Positions 36,509-46,335 of a stretch of DNA of 64,000 nucleotides are shown here, in pieces. The DNA comes from Parietaria judaica (lineage: Eukaryota; Streptophyta; Magnoliopsida; Rosales; Urticaceae). The notes beneath the pieces are model-generated. The model did no database searches and was not told the DNA's origin. It saw nothing but the letters and a program-made list of their open reading frames with translations. Numbering within the stretch: position 1 is the stretch's first letter; each line of letters begins with the position of its first letter. The stretch is taken from the NCBI GenBank assembly GCA_954871525.1, contig OX940865.1:28070420-28134419 (forward strand). The letters run 5' to 3'. The position numbers and the translations under genes were made by a program.

Positions 36509-36586
36509 GAACTAGGAGGAAGACGATGAGCTTGGTCAAAACGCAGTGTCGTACGACTCTCTTTCTAAACGACATCGAAGTTGGTT
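36509..36586. repeat. EER5 upstream duplicated block, proximal copy
   Basis: This block (from AACTAGGAGGAAGACGATGA to GACATCGAAGTTGGTT) lies 23 bp upstream of the EER5 start codon. It recurs with few changes at 37728-37804, and a short piece recurs near 43890. The Mutator MITE fragment abuts its far end. It probably belongs to the EER5 promoter or leader. Confidence 0.85.
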
Positions 36587-36817
36587 TGTCGTAAACGAGG
36601 CTGATATGAGCTCGTATATGTGGTAAAAAAACAAATTACATCAGCAATCCACGTTTGTCCAAGTGCTCATAGTGAACGGGTAAGTTGACTGCGCTATGAG
36701 AATAGAGTGGTCAATTCCCTAAATGTGACTTTAGATACTTTAGCCATCATTTTTTGACTTTAGGTACACGAGAGTTTCTTTTACCAAACTTTGGGTATTT
36801 TTACCGCAATTAACTCT
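36587..36817. mobile_element. Truncated copy of the Mutator-type MITE
   Basis: This stretch matches the right-hand half of the MITE at 21091-21556, from the CGTAAACGAGGCTGAT word to the terminal ATTTTTACC...AATTAAC. The left end is missing. It sits within about 100 bp of the EER5 start codon, so it lies inside the promoter. Confidence 0.85.
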
Positions 36818-36838
36818 CAAAATAAAACCATGTTTTTT

Positions 36839-37076
36839 TTTTCCTTCTTTTTTCACCATTTAATGTATTAATGTTTGAATATTTTATTGTAAAAAATAAC
36901 ATGTGTCTAAGACTTTAATTACACCTAAAATTCTATTAAATTGATTGAAAAAGTTGACACAATTTTAGAGATAAGAAAAATAAAAGACATTAGGAACTTC
37001 GGTATGAACAAAATTATACTACAACTAAAATAAAAACCTTTAGGACTCATACCGTTAATATATAAAATAACGGCAA
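36839..37076. repeat. EER5 upstream duplicated block, distal part (copy 1)
   Basis: AT-rich sequence containing ACATGTGTCTAAGACTTTAA and a following AAAGACATTAGGAACTTC-type word. Related copies lie at about 38195-38372 and 43930-44204. The order of words is the same in all three, which shows that a larger upstream block was duplicated. The hAT MITE at 37085 is inserted at its far edge. Confidence 0.8.
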
Positions 37077-37084
37077 ACTATACC

Positions 37085-37706
37085 TAGGGCTGCAACCGGT
37101 CGGTTAACCTGTTTATTTTCAACTATTTGGTATCCTTAACCTAATTCCGGTTAGTCATGTTTTAATAACCTTAACCTGTTTTTAAAACCGGTTAACCGGA
37201 AACCGGTTAACCTAATTTCCGGTTATTAAAATCTAATTAACCTGTTTACTAACCTTAACCTATTTTTTTTTTTAAATAGCATTCAACAGATTCGCAACGA
37301 TAAAATAAATCGGTCCAAAATAAATAGCAATAAGACAACCGAGTCCAAAATGAAATACACCGATCCAAAACATAAAACCAAAAAGTAACAGTTATATATA
37401 AAAAAAAACGCAGTTCAACAACTCGATCAAGGAATCGAAGAGGCTTTTTTTTTTGGAAGAGAGAAATCCTATTAAATTAATTTTAAAATATATAAATAAA
37501 AAATGTAATATTAAAACCGGTTAGAAAAACCGGTTACCAAATTAACCTGTTTTGTAAAATAATTAACCTGTAACCTTATCCTGTTTGAAACCGGATACGG
37601 TTAACCTTAACCTGTTTTCAAAATAAACCGGTTACGGTTATTTTAAACCGGATAATTTCCGGTTACGGTTTTAAAATTCGGTTACCGGTTTTTCTGCACA
37701 CCCCTA
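37085..37706. mobile_element. hAT-type MITE rich in CCGGTTAACC words
   Basis: The 622-bp unit starts TAGGGCTGCAACCGG and ends with the complement of TAGGGGTGTGCAGAAA. A perfect 8-bp duplication ACTATACC flanks it (37077-37084 and 37707-37714), the hAT signature. Both ends are packed with CCGGTTAACC and GGTTAACCTGTTT words in both orientations, which look like subterminal transposase-binding sites. It encodes no protein. An empty site for this insertion is preserved in the second copy of the region at about 45316-45340. Confidence 0.9.
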
Positions 37707-37727
37707 ACTATACCTATTGAAATTTGA

Positions 37728-38372
37728 AACTAGGAGGAAGACGATGAGTTTGGTCAAAACGCACTTTCGTACGACTCTCTTTTGAAACGACATCGGAGTT
37801 GGTTGATTAAATATTGTCGTATTTGCATGACTTAATTTAAAACTCTCCTTAAACGACGATTTTGTGAGTACGGTAAAACGGTGTCATATTTGATATCTCA
37901 CGACTCTCCTCCCAAGCACAGTTTGGTTGGTCAATTATGATGTCGTATGATATATATAAATATATAATTTAATACGTTTGGGACCGAAAAATTATTAGTT
38001 TACTAAGTAAAAAATTAGTGTATTAAGTATAGTTGGGACATACAAAAGTATTGTCTAATCGAATTTATTAATTTATCGAGAATTAATTAAAAGAGATTTT
38101 GCTATATATATATATTCTAATAATGCGTAAAATACTCAATTTTTTAATTCTAATGGTGGTATATATAAAAAACCGTGCTTTTTTTTTTCTTTGTTCACGA
38201 TAAATTTATCATTGTGCATCATTTTATTTTTCATTAAAATTGTATTCACTTATTGTTAAAGTTCTATTTAAACTATGTTTTTTAAAATGACATGTGTCCA
38301 TGATTTAACTACACTTAAAATTCTATTAATTTGATTGAAAAATAAAGACATTAGGAATTTCTGTACGAAAAA
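37728..38372. repeat. EER5 upstream duplicated block, second copy
   Basis: The start (37728-37804) repeats the block next to the EER5 start codon. The end (about 38195-38372) repeats the block at 36839-36990. Between them lies AT-rich sequence with a TA run. No EER5 coding sequence is included. Confidence 0.8.
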
Positions 38373-39273
38373 GGGCTATTACGGGTAAAAGTACCCATGT
38401 TGTTCGGAAATAAAGCGGCATATGAAGCCAACTTAAAAAAATATGGGAAAAGTGTCCAAATTCACTTTATTATTTGGTGAATCGGTAGACTCCCGTTCAT
38501 TTTTTCCGTTAAATTTTTCATTAGTGATGACATCAACGCAAATGAAACAAATAAACTCAAACGATAGAACCCGCGTTTGAATTTATTCTTTGAACAGTTA
38601 AACTGTGGAAATATTTGTGATTTTGTAAGAAAGGTAAGAGAATCTGATATTTGTTTTGGAATATGTTTATTATTATTGCAGGTGGCCTTGTTCTCGCTCC
38701 TATGCAGATCCCGTGAAGGCTGAAGATTACCGCAACAACACTATTACTGATATTTTATGTCTCGAATGGGACGCATCCTCCGGAAACGAACGGTTGGTTT
38801 TTTGTCGTCCAGATATTTTATGTCGCATTCTTGGGCTATAAACTAAGAATATTTCTTCTGATTTGATCAAAATATAAAGGAAATGAAGCTGACTGGTGAA
38901 ATTTCAAAACTAAAATTCGTATACTATCGATAATTTACTAATGAGATGAATTCTCGAATACTTTAACTAATATAATGCGTCATTATTGTTAAAAAATATT
39001 GTTATTATTTTTTTTTGAATCAGAAAATATTGTTATTATTATTGTAAAACTAGTTAGATAAACGTAGCTAATAATAAAATTTGAGTCCGGGTTTTTTGGG
39101 CATCTCAGTTTTAAGATACGGGCTTTTTTTGGGGCTTTTTAGGTCAAAATCGATTTGGATAAAATCACCCATAACGGTAATTACTAGTACTCCACACCAT
39201 TATTTTGTTACTCTTTAGCAACCATTAGTATTTTTTTTAAGGTAATGTTAATTATATATATATATTTATATAT
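38373..39273. other. Spacer with repeat fragments and one exon-like piece
   Basis: Most of this is decayed repeat. At 38682-38791 an exon-like stretch is bounded by a ATTATTGCAG acceptor and a possible GT donor (see findings). At about 39083-39177 the minus strand matches the start of the solo LTR at 44205, so an inverted LTR fragment lies here. I see no complete gene. Confidence 0.5.
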
Positions 39274-40797
39274 TGTTGGGGGTATTTTTGTAAAGTATAT
39301 TAATAAAGAAAAATTATTTAATTAATACATTTCTTTATTAATTAAATTATTTTTAACACCAAAGTATCCTGGTGTTCCTAAAAATATGAAAACACCCAAA
39401 AAGACATAAAATTTGTTAAAAACGAACGCAGGACGAGCTCGGGGCGAAAAAACACTCCGGAAGCACTTTGGTGGGCTCTATATGTGCAGCAGCCCACCAG
39501 ATGCTGCCACGTGGCAGGCAAAAGACCACCTTGCCCTTGCAACTCGCCCCCACTGGACTCCGCCTCCCACTTGTGGGGCTCCCTCTTGCTGATTGCCACG
39601 TGGACGGATGGGATAACTCCCATCTTTGCACACCGATCACAAAAGGTGCGCGTGAGGGCGCGTGAGCCGTTCGATTGGCGATCCGACGGCGGCAATTGCT
39701 TCCTCTCTTCCCGGGGATCAAAATACATATATTTTTTTTGCCCGGGGGCCTCCCATAACAATATTTAATTGCATCTGAACCCCTGGATCCTATTATAAAT
39801 ATGAGCTCAGTTCAGTATAACGGTAACTCATTCGAACTCATCGAAACTCAATCGAATTCTCTCGAGCTTCTCTCTCTACTCCCTATAAACTCGCCTCCCC
39901 TCAAATACCGTTCTAATGTTGAGCGTCGGAGGTGAATCAGGGGGTAACCCCCCCTATTTCCCTTGACCTCGGGTATTCCCTTTTTTCAGGTCCGAAAAGT
40001 GAGAGATTTACAAAAATCGGAAGCCCTGGGGAAATTCTTACACGGTTCACGACCCGCCTGATAGGTCCCGTTCTACGCTGTGTCCAGCCTATCTGCACTC
40101 CACTGCGCGGTTGTGTGTATAGTCTGGGGACACGTAACGGGACCCACAATTCAGGTCGGAGGGTCCGACCTAGGGGAATTTCACTAAGATCCGGACGACT
40201 GAGGGATCACTCTGAGAAGGATCCCCTGGAGAAAATCCTAGGGAAGGTCCAAGACCCCACCTGCCCTTGTTCTAAGCTCTGTGCGGCCTAAGTCATGTAT
40301 CCTAGTCCCCGTATCTGAATCAGATACCACGACTCTATGGGCAGTTCCAGCCCGGACTAGAACAAGCCATATCAGGTCGAGAGTCTAACCTCCCAGGGTT
40401 CACTTACTGGCCAAAAGCACTCCCCCGTACACTGGTACCTACAATATGAGCGGTTCCAGAACCTGTAACCCCGGCCCTTGGCCTGGTGGTGAACACCGGA
40501 TCGCCTAGGACCTCGAACGGCAACGAGACTTTTTGACATTGTAAGTGCCAGAAACGCCTGCTCAGGGTCCTCGTATCGGTCAATTAAAACCTCACTCTGA
40601 AGTCAACGGCAACCACCCGAAGGTCAACGGGACCCGTGAGGAGCGATCATCGACAACAAAATATGTCATCCACGCAACTAAGGCCAACCAATGCCCATTC
40701 AGAAGTCAACAGAAGCCCGCCACGTCATCAAACGACATTGGGCCAGGCCCAACATCAACAAATGGGCCTCTTTAATGTTTGATCCAAAAAACGGCAT

Positions 40798-40802
<5 letters not shown>
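39274..40802 (+). mobile_element. 1.5-kb solo LTR (Ty3/Tat-like appearance)
   Basis: The unit begins TGTTGGGGGTATTTTTG and ends AACGGCATCAACA, giving TGTTG...CAACA ends. Flanks read TATAT on both sides (39269-39273 and 40803-40807), but the right flank is a TA run, so the duplication is weak evidence. It is much GC-richer than its surroundings, with a TATA-like TATTATAAAT at 39791-39800. A large LTR of this form is typical of Tat/Ogre-type Ty3 elements. Its end resembles that of the unit at 44205-45305 (both have a TTTGATC word then CGGCATCAAC). No interior is present. Frames inside it are not treated as genes. Confidence 0.75.
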
Positions 40803-40836
<34 letters not shown>

Positions 40837-41574
40837 CTCCTTATACACTTACTATCCTTCAAAAGGAAAATTTTTTTTTAAACTATTTATTGAAATATAT
40901 ATCTTTTAAAACGTATTGTCTATTTTTTTTGAATGGTATCGTCTATTGAAATAATGCATTTGTTGATTAACTAGAGCTACACTTCGCGACAGTTCATTTA
41001 TTTTAATTAATGCATCCTTTCACACGTGCCTTTTATTAATAATAGACTAAATATAATTAACAAATAATCATTATATACGACGTTTAGTTTAACTTAGTAA
41101 ATAATAATAATATTTATAGGATGCATGCGCACACACGTGGACGGAACGATGTATTGATGGGGTGAAACAGGTTTTAGAAAACATTTTTTTTATGTTTAAA
41201 AATAATTTCATCGGATATTGAGAATTTCTCTTTCCCTTTTCACGTCACAACAATTGGTATTGATATTTCCATTTATAAGAAATATCCAATTTTTTAATAT
41301 TTAATATTTAATATATTTTATTCATTAAAAATCTCAAAATAATATAAAGGTAGAGCAATATGATTATCTTTCTGATCATCTTTCAAAAAATAATGATATA
41401 TCCTAATCTGTAGGATAATTACAGAGAGACCAAATATTGATATTTTCACCGTAAAAATTAATTGGTATTATTAAAAAAATTAATTTTCTGCCCATATAAT
41501 ACATACAATTAAAATTTAATTATTATTGTTAGTAGACTAGACATACCTTTACAACCTCTATATAACAAGCTCTT
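40803..41574. other. AT-rich spacer
   Basis: The stretch opens with a TA run (40803-40832) and stays AT-rich throughout. I see no gene. The last 100 bp may be the old promoter of the RING-H2 pseudogene. Confidence 0.5.
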
Positions 41575-41655
41575 TTGAAGACTCCACAACCTTTCTTCGC
41601 TTGCGTTCTCTCTACCAAACGTCTTCTTCTTCTTTCTTCTTGGCCTCATTCCGAC

Positions 41656-42376
41656 ATGGCCTCGTTCCGTGAGTACTCTGAAATGTTAAGCTCGTCTTTA
41701 AATCCATCTCCTTGTAGAATATGGAGTTCGGCCGATTGTGAGATTGAGCATATATATACCTATACTCATTTCTATCAAACTATTTATGTAATACACGTGC
41801 TTCCGCCTATGGCTCCTACTGTCTCTCATATATATTGAGACATTGATTCAAGAGTTACGGTGTGATTTTGTCCGCTTTACCTGGTTACGCCTCCCGCCGC
41901 CACATGGATGGCTACGCAATCACTGCCCCAAACTCATAGAAACGGCCACGGAAGACATTTACTCTAGATTTCTTGTTGTGGCATTAAGCCTCGAAGTCTA
42001 CTGGATATGTCTAGACCATGACAGAGAGTTGTTTGTGCGCGTTCGACACTCCATTCTTGAGGTAATTCATCTCTTTGACACCCTATCGGGCAATATTTGT
42101 CATCTTGCATCTACGACGGGGCCACTGCTACGTCGTCCAACTGTCATTTGACAGGGTGCCTCAAAGAATCTCTCTAGCACATGCGACTCTCATGAACGTA
42201 CATGACGCGCCAAGCAACGAAGACGACTATTGCACGATATGCTTAAAAGGTTTCAACGGAGAGCATTGTGCAATTATAAATAATCTGTACGATCACATCC
42301 ACAAATTCTGCATATTACCTTGTTTGATTATAACAAAGTTTGCCCAAATTGCAGGATGGTAGTAAATTGATGATAT
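41656..42376 (+). pseudogene. Frameshifted RING-H2 zinc-finger gene
   Basis: Three overlapping open segments in three different frames (to 41838, 41843-42151, then to 42362) make up one decayed gene. The last shows YCTICLKGFNGEH followed by DHIHKFCILP, matching the first half of a RING-H2 finger (CxxC...HxH..C). The closing pair, CPNCRM, is found only by shifting frame again at about 42332-42360. The third zinc-ligand Cys position reads Tyr (NNLYDHIH). At least three frameshifts are therefore needed, and the product cannot be a working E3 ligase. A start at 41656 (MASFREYSEMLS) is plausible. The parent family is RING-H2, but the exact parent is not identified. Confidence 0.75.
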
Positions 42377-42486
42377 TTCGTTTGTTCTCGGTATCATATT
42401 CTTGTTCATGCTTTTATTCTTTTACGGTTTTAGTGAAGATCTTGATCACGTATTTAGCTATAACATTATCTCACCCTAATATATAG

Positions 42487-42675
42487 GCGAGTTGGGCGGC
42501 CGCCCAAGGCCCCTTTTGGAGTAGTCTATTAATGCGTTGTATAGATTTTTCTATACCATATAGATCCTGCAATATTGTACTACAATAGCTTATGCAATAT
42601 TGTATTGCAGGCTTCCAAAAAAAGTCTCATATTAATGATTCGCCGAAGGCCTAGAAAAGGATTGGGCCGGCCCTG
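42487..42675. mobile_element. Truncated hAT-type MITE (CAGRGCCGGCCC family)
   Basis: This stretch starts with GGCGAGTTGGGCGGCCGCCCA and ends GGGCCGGCCCTG. It matches both ends of the complete element at 55023-55345 but lacks the first 15 or so bases, so no target duplication can be read. Confidence 0.75.
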
Positions 42676-42959
42676 TACGTGTATGATATGAATGATAAAT
42701 TATATCATAAGTAAGATAACTACAATAACATAGATAATTATCATAAGTATATATGAGCTTAAAAATGAAAACATAATCATCACAATCATTTTATTTTAAA
42801 TTATTATCTAAATAATTAAAATAAAAAATTGCGTCTAGCGTTGATTTTCCCAATTTGCTTTAGTAATTGTTGAAATAATCAATCATTTACAATTAAAAAT
42901 ATCATAAAATTCGAAGATGTCTTAACTTGAATCACGGATAATTTTACTAAAAACATTAG

Positions 42960-43875
42960 AATAATGTTTGTTAAAAACTGTTGATTATAATATTTTTTGT
43001 TGAAAAAATGGGGGAAATATTATTGTTGACCCAAAAAAGTCAAATTCACAAAACAAAACAAAAAAATGTGATACGTGCCAAATTCGGTATTTTGTTTATG
43101 TGAGTGGATATTTATTTAACATCATTGATAAATACATTCTCGTTTACACATCTCGAGACTTGAATATAGCGAAATCATCACCTCGAATAAGTTGTATTTC
43201 TCCAGAAGCCTATCATTTGGTAAGATGGCTATTGAAAGCTTCACTGGAATCATATATATTTCAATATCATCCTTCATTATTGACGGAATGGAAACAAAGC
43301 CTTATATTAGCTTCACTCTGAGGATTGCAATGCTTTAAGGCATGATAATAATTTGCTATCAGCCTACCCGATCATCAACATAAATTTTCATTAAAACAGA
43401 CCCGATAAAAAGAAATTAAAAATACCGGGGAGTATAAATGCGTAAATAATCAACTTGTATCGGTTTTTTCATAAAGTTTTAGTTACTTACAGCGGGGAAA
43501 TTTTCATTAAAAACTTCTAGGCGGTCTGTATAATACATGACATGTACGTGACATGAATAGCATACAATATACGAATTTAAACATGGTTCCGGATAGTTAA
43601 CAAGACAAAACCGATTTGATAGAATTCGATCCCGACCTTATCTCGGTTAGGAAATTCCTCGAAATCAAATATACAAGCAGTTTCAGTGCTTCTGATCACA
43701 TTGCGGCAAAATGAATTGTACCAAGCTGCAAGGTACAGGAAGAGACTAATTATTTGATTCTATAAACGTTAATATAAATCAGCGACAAGGCTATAATTAA
43801 TATCTTTAGCATTTCTCGTACACAAAACTTTAATAAAGTTTTTAACGAATAAACATTTAACAACAAAGGACGTCA
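42960..43875 (-). pseudogene. Partial, decayed copy of EER5 (exons 5-8)
   Basis: This stretch aligns with EER5 positions of about 34674-35575: it holds the copies of exons 8, 7, 6 and 5 and their introns in the same order and strand. Exon 9 and everything downstream are missing, as are exons 1-4. Damage includes a frameshift in the exon 7 copy, a 5-bp ACATG insertion in the exon 6 copy with loss of its AG acceptor, and a large deletion in the intron between exons 7 and 8. Introns are retained, so it arose by DNA duplication and not by retroposition. Confidence 0.9.
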
Positions 43876-43889
43876 CTCTTCTCTTCTTC

Positions 43890-44204
43890 AGAGGAGGAAA
43901 ACGATGAGTTATTGATCAAATTGATTAAATTGATCGATGTGCATTATTTTATTTTTCTTCAAAATTATATTCACTTACTGTTAATGTTTTGCCTATATCA
44001 GGAAAAAACAATGTTTTATTTATATTTTAATAAAATAACATGTGTCAAAGACTTGACTACACCTACAATTATGTTTAATTGATTGAAAAAAGTTGACGGA
44101 ATTAAAGAAGATGATAAAAATAAAAGACGTTGGAAATTTCGGTATGAAAATAAATAAACCATGCTATCTCTAAAATAAAAATATTTTAGTACTTATATCG
44201 TTAA
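43890..44204. repeat. EER5 upstream block, third copy (joined to the pseudogene)
   Basis: After a junction near 43876-43890 the sequence matches the EER5 upstream block (GAGGAGGAAAACGATGAG, then AACATGTGTCAAAGACTTGA and onward). It continues beyond the inserted solo LTR at 45306-45340 (GGGGCAAACAATACCTATTG). EER5 exons 1-4 have been deleted between the two matches. Confidence 0.8.
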
Positions 44205-45305
44205 TGTTATGGGTGATTTCATCCAAATCAATTTTGGCCCAAAAACGCCCATCGGAGGCCCATATCTCAAAAACGAAAAGCCCAAAAAGTGTGAAAATAA
44301 TTTTTCGTAAGTAGAATAAAGGTCGAGCAGCATAGCGCGCCCTCCGCGCGCCCTGACGGATCCCGGATCCCTACCGCGCCCTAAACGGCTTCGACGCGCC
44401 CTGACACACAATGTGAGGGAGCGTACGCGCCGTGTCAGAGCGTGGGAAGGACTAAAAAAGTTAATTTTATTTATCTCGAGGCCCCTGGCCTATCCTATAG
44501 ATAGGAGCTTGATTTCATTCAAACGGTAACTCCGATTCAAACGCTCTATATAGCGATAAACACCGTTTTCTCTCTTCTATATATATATTCTGGCAGGTTT
44601 ACCCGACTAAGGTCGGAACGGAGGTGTCAGCTAGAGCGGAAGCGCCTGATCGCTGACCTGCCCTACGGAGGCTCCGGTTCTCAGTGATCGCCGACCTATA
44701 TCCCGAGTCCTAGGACTTTGCGGTAACGGGCCGGAGGACCCGGTTCCGGTCCGACGGTAAGCGGAGGGTCCGATCTGCCGGAGGAGCTAGTTAGAGCGGA
44801 AGCGCTGAAGAAATTCCCAGCCTACCGGAGGAATCGCTAACTCTCCAGAGGAAGGTCCGAGCGTCGTCCTACTCCCACCAGCTAGAGCGGAAGCGCCAGA
44901 AGAATCGCCGACTGCCTAGGAAGGTCCAAGCGTCGTCCTACTCCCACCAGCTAGAGCGGAAGCGCCGAAGGAATCACCGACTCCTATAGAGAAGGCGCCG
45001 AACGAATCCACGTCTCCACGACCATTAAGTCCCGGCTCGTCCATGTCAGCTAGGAACGGCTCTGTCAACGCCTGCTTTGAACTACGAGATGACCTGATCT
45101 CACTTAGCTGCAAGTGGGTACGTAGGCAGTCTCCCCACACTCAACGAGGCGCGACATCACATCATCATCACCCCCAACACTCTCAGATCCTTCAAGAACA
45201 GTGAGTCAAGCATCTAGCCCAAGAAAGTCAACAAACGGTGATGGACCCGACCCAATATCCAACTTTGGGCCGCTACAGTGTTTGATCTATTTTTCGGCAT
45301 CAACT
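44205..45305. mobile_element. 1.1-kb solo LTR inserted in the duplicated EER5 upstream block
   Basis: The unit begins TGTTATGGGTGATTTC and ends TTCGGCATCAACT. Flanking 5-mers GTTAA (44200-44204) and GTAAA (45306-45310) agree at four of five positions, so the duplication has decayed. Comparison with the sister sequence at about 37060 confirms that the whole unit is an insertion. It is GC-rich and resembles the end of the 39274-40802 LTR. The fragment at 39083-39177 (inverted) matches its start. Confidence 0.75.
44629..44975. repeat. Short GC-rich repeats inside the solo LTR
   Basis: The word AGCTAGAGCGGAAGCGC (one copy with TTAGAG) recurs four times, near 44631, 44790, 44881 and 44950. The last two units also share GAAGGTCC(G/A)AGCGTCGTCC and form an imperfect direct repeat of about 69 bp. 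This internal structure is unusual for an LTR. Confidence 0.8.
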
Positions 45306-45310
45306 GTAAA

Positions 45311-46335
45311 ATAGGGGCAAACAATACCTATTGAAAAACGTACACATTAATAATTGCACCACACCTACTCTACTATAAGGTTTGATGAATTTCTATTGTA
45401 TTCTATAAACTTTCATCAACAAACGACAACAATCAAAACAATAATTTATATTTGAAATGAATTGTTTTATTTATCCTTATTTGATTGATCGATCGTGCGA
45501 TCATAATGTCGTGCTTAGTAAATGAAACTATAGAATATAGATATTTGGAGATACTCAAATCTCAGAGTTTATTCAACCATATGCCAAACGTGGCTATGAA
45601 ATCTCCACTCTCGATCGTGGCCGTAAAATTAGCACTAATATCTCTTCAAAATTATTTGTTGGTGCACCTTTGTCACATTGATTTTAGGATTAAAAAGGTT
45701 CATTTTGTGTCAAATTTTGTGTATTTTCTACTCTTATAAATGAATATTTCTTAAAAAAACTTGACATAAAAATGAATATTTTGTAAAATTTTCATAGATT
45801 GTATTTATGGCACTAAGGTCTATCGTTTTTCAAATAATAGCATCTTGCCTCCGAAAAAGGCGTAGCCAAATGGCCATGAGAACTCGTCCACGGTGCTACA
45901 GGCTCCGGAATCTTGGTGGTTTATTTTTTCTTGCAAAAATGACACATAAGTATTAAGAACATAATATTAAGAACATAATAGACCAGTTATTTACGAAATA
46001 GTATTTTCGTTAACTTGATCGGCCATTATTTCGGAACTAGACATCTTAAGCGATATACATAAATCGACCATCTTCGCTATATGGTTAACGAAAACAATCT
46101 CAAGTCTCAACTCTCGAGTAAGTCACCACCTAACACGAGTTATTATTTTTCGTTATTTTTTTCTTTTTAAATCTAAGGGCCAATATGCTACTTTTTACAA
46201 GAAAGAGGGTCACTATTACCATAAACTAAAATGCAGGGGTCATTTCTGCCAATCTCTTAAAAATAGTTCGTCGTCTTCTTCAGACAGACTTCAGTCTTCC
46301 ATTACAGCACCATTGTCAGAGCGCTCTCTCTCTCT
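45311..46335. other. Spacer before the phosphodiesterase gene
   Basis: The first 30 bp finish the EER5 upstream block copy. The rest is AT-rich, without a supported gene; the last 100 bp carry a CT-rich leader ending in CTCTCTCTCTAT just before the phosphodiesterase start. Confidence 0.5.

Noticed and set aside
39378..40291. Several frames of 65-127 codons on both strands
   Set aside because: They lie in the GC-rich solo LTR (39274-40802), where long open frames occur by chance.
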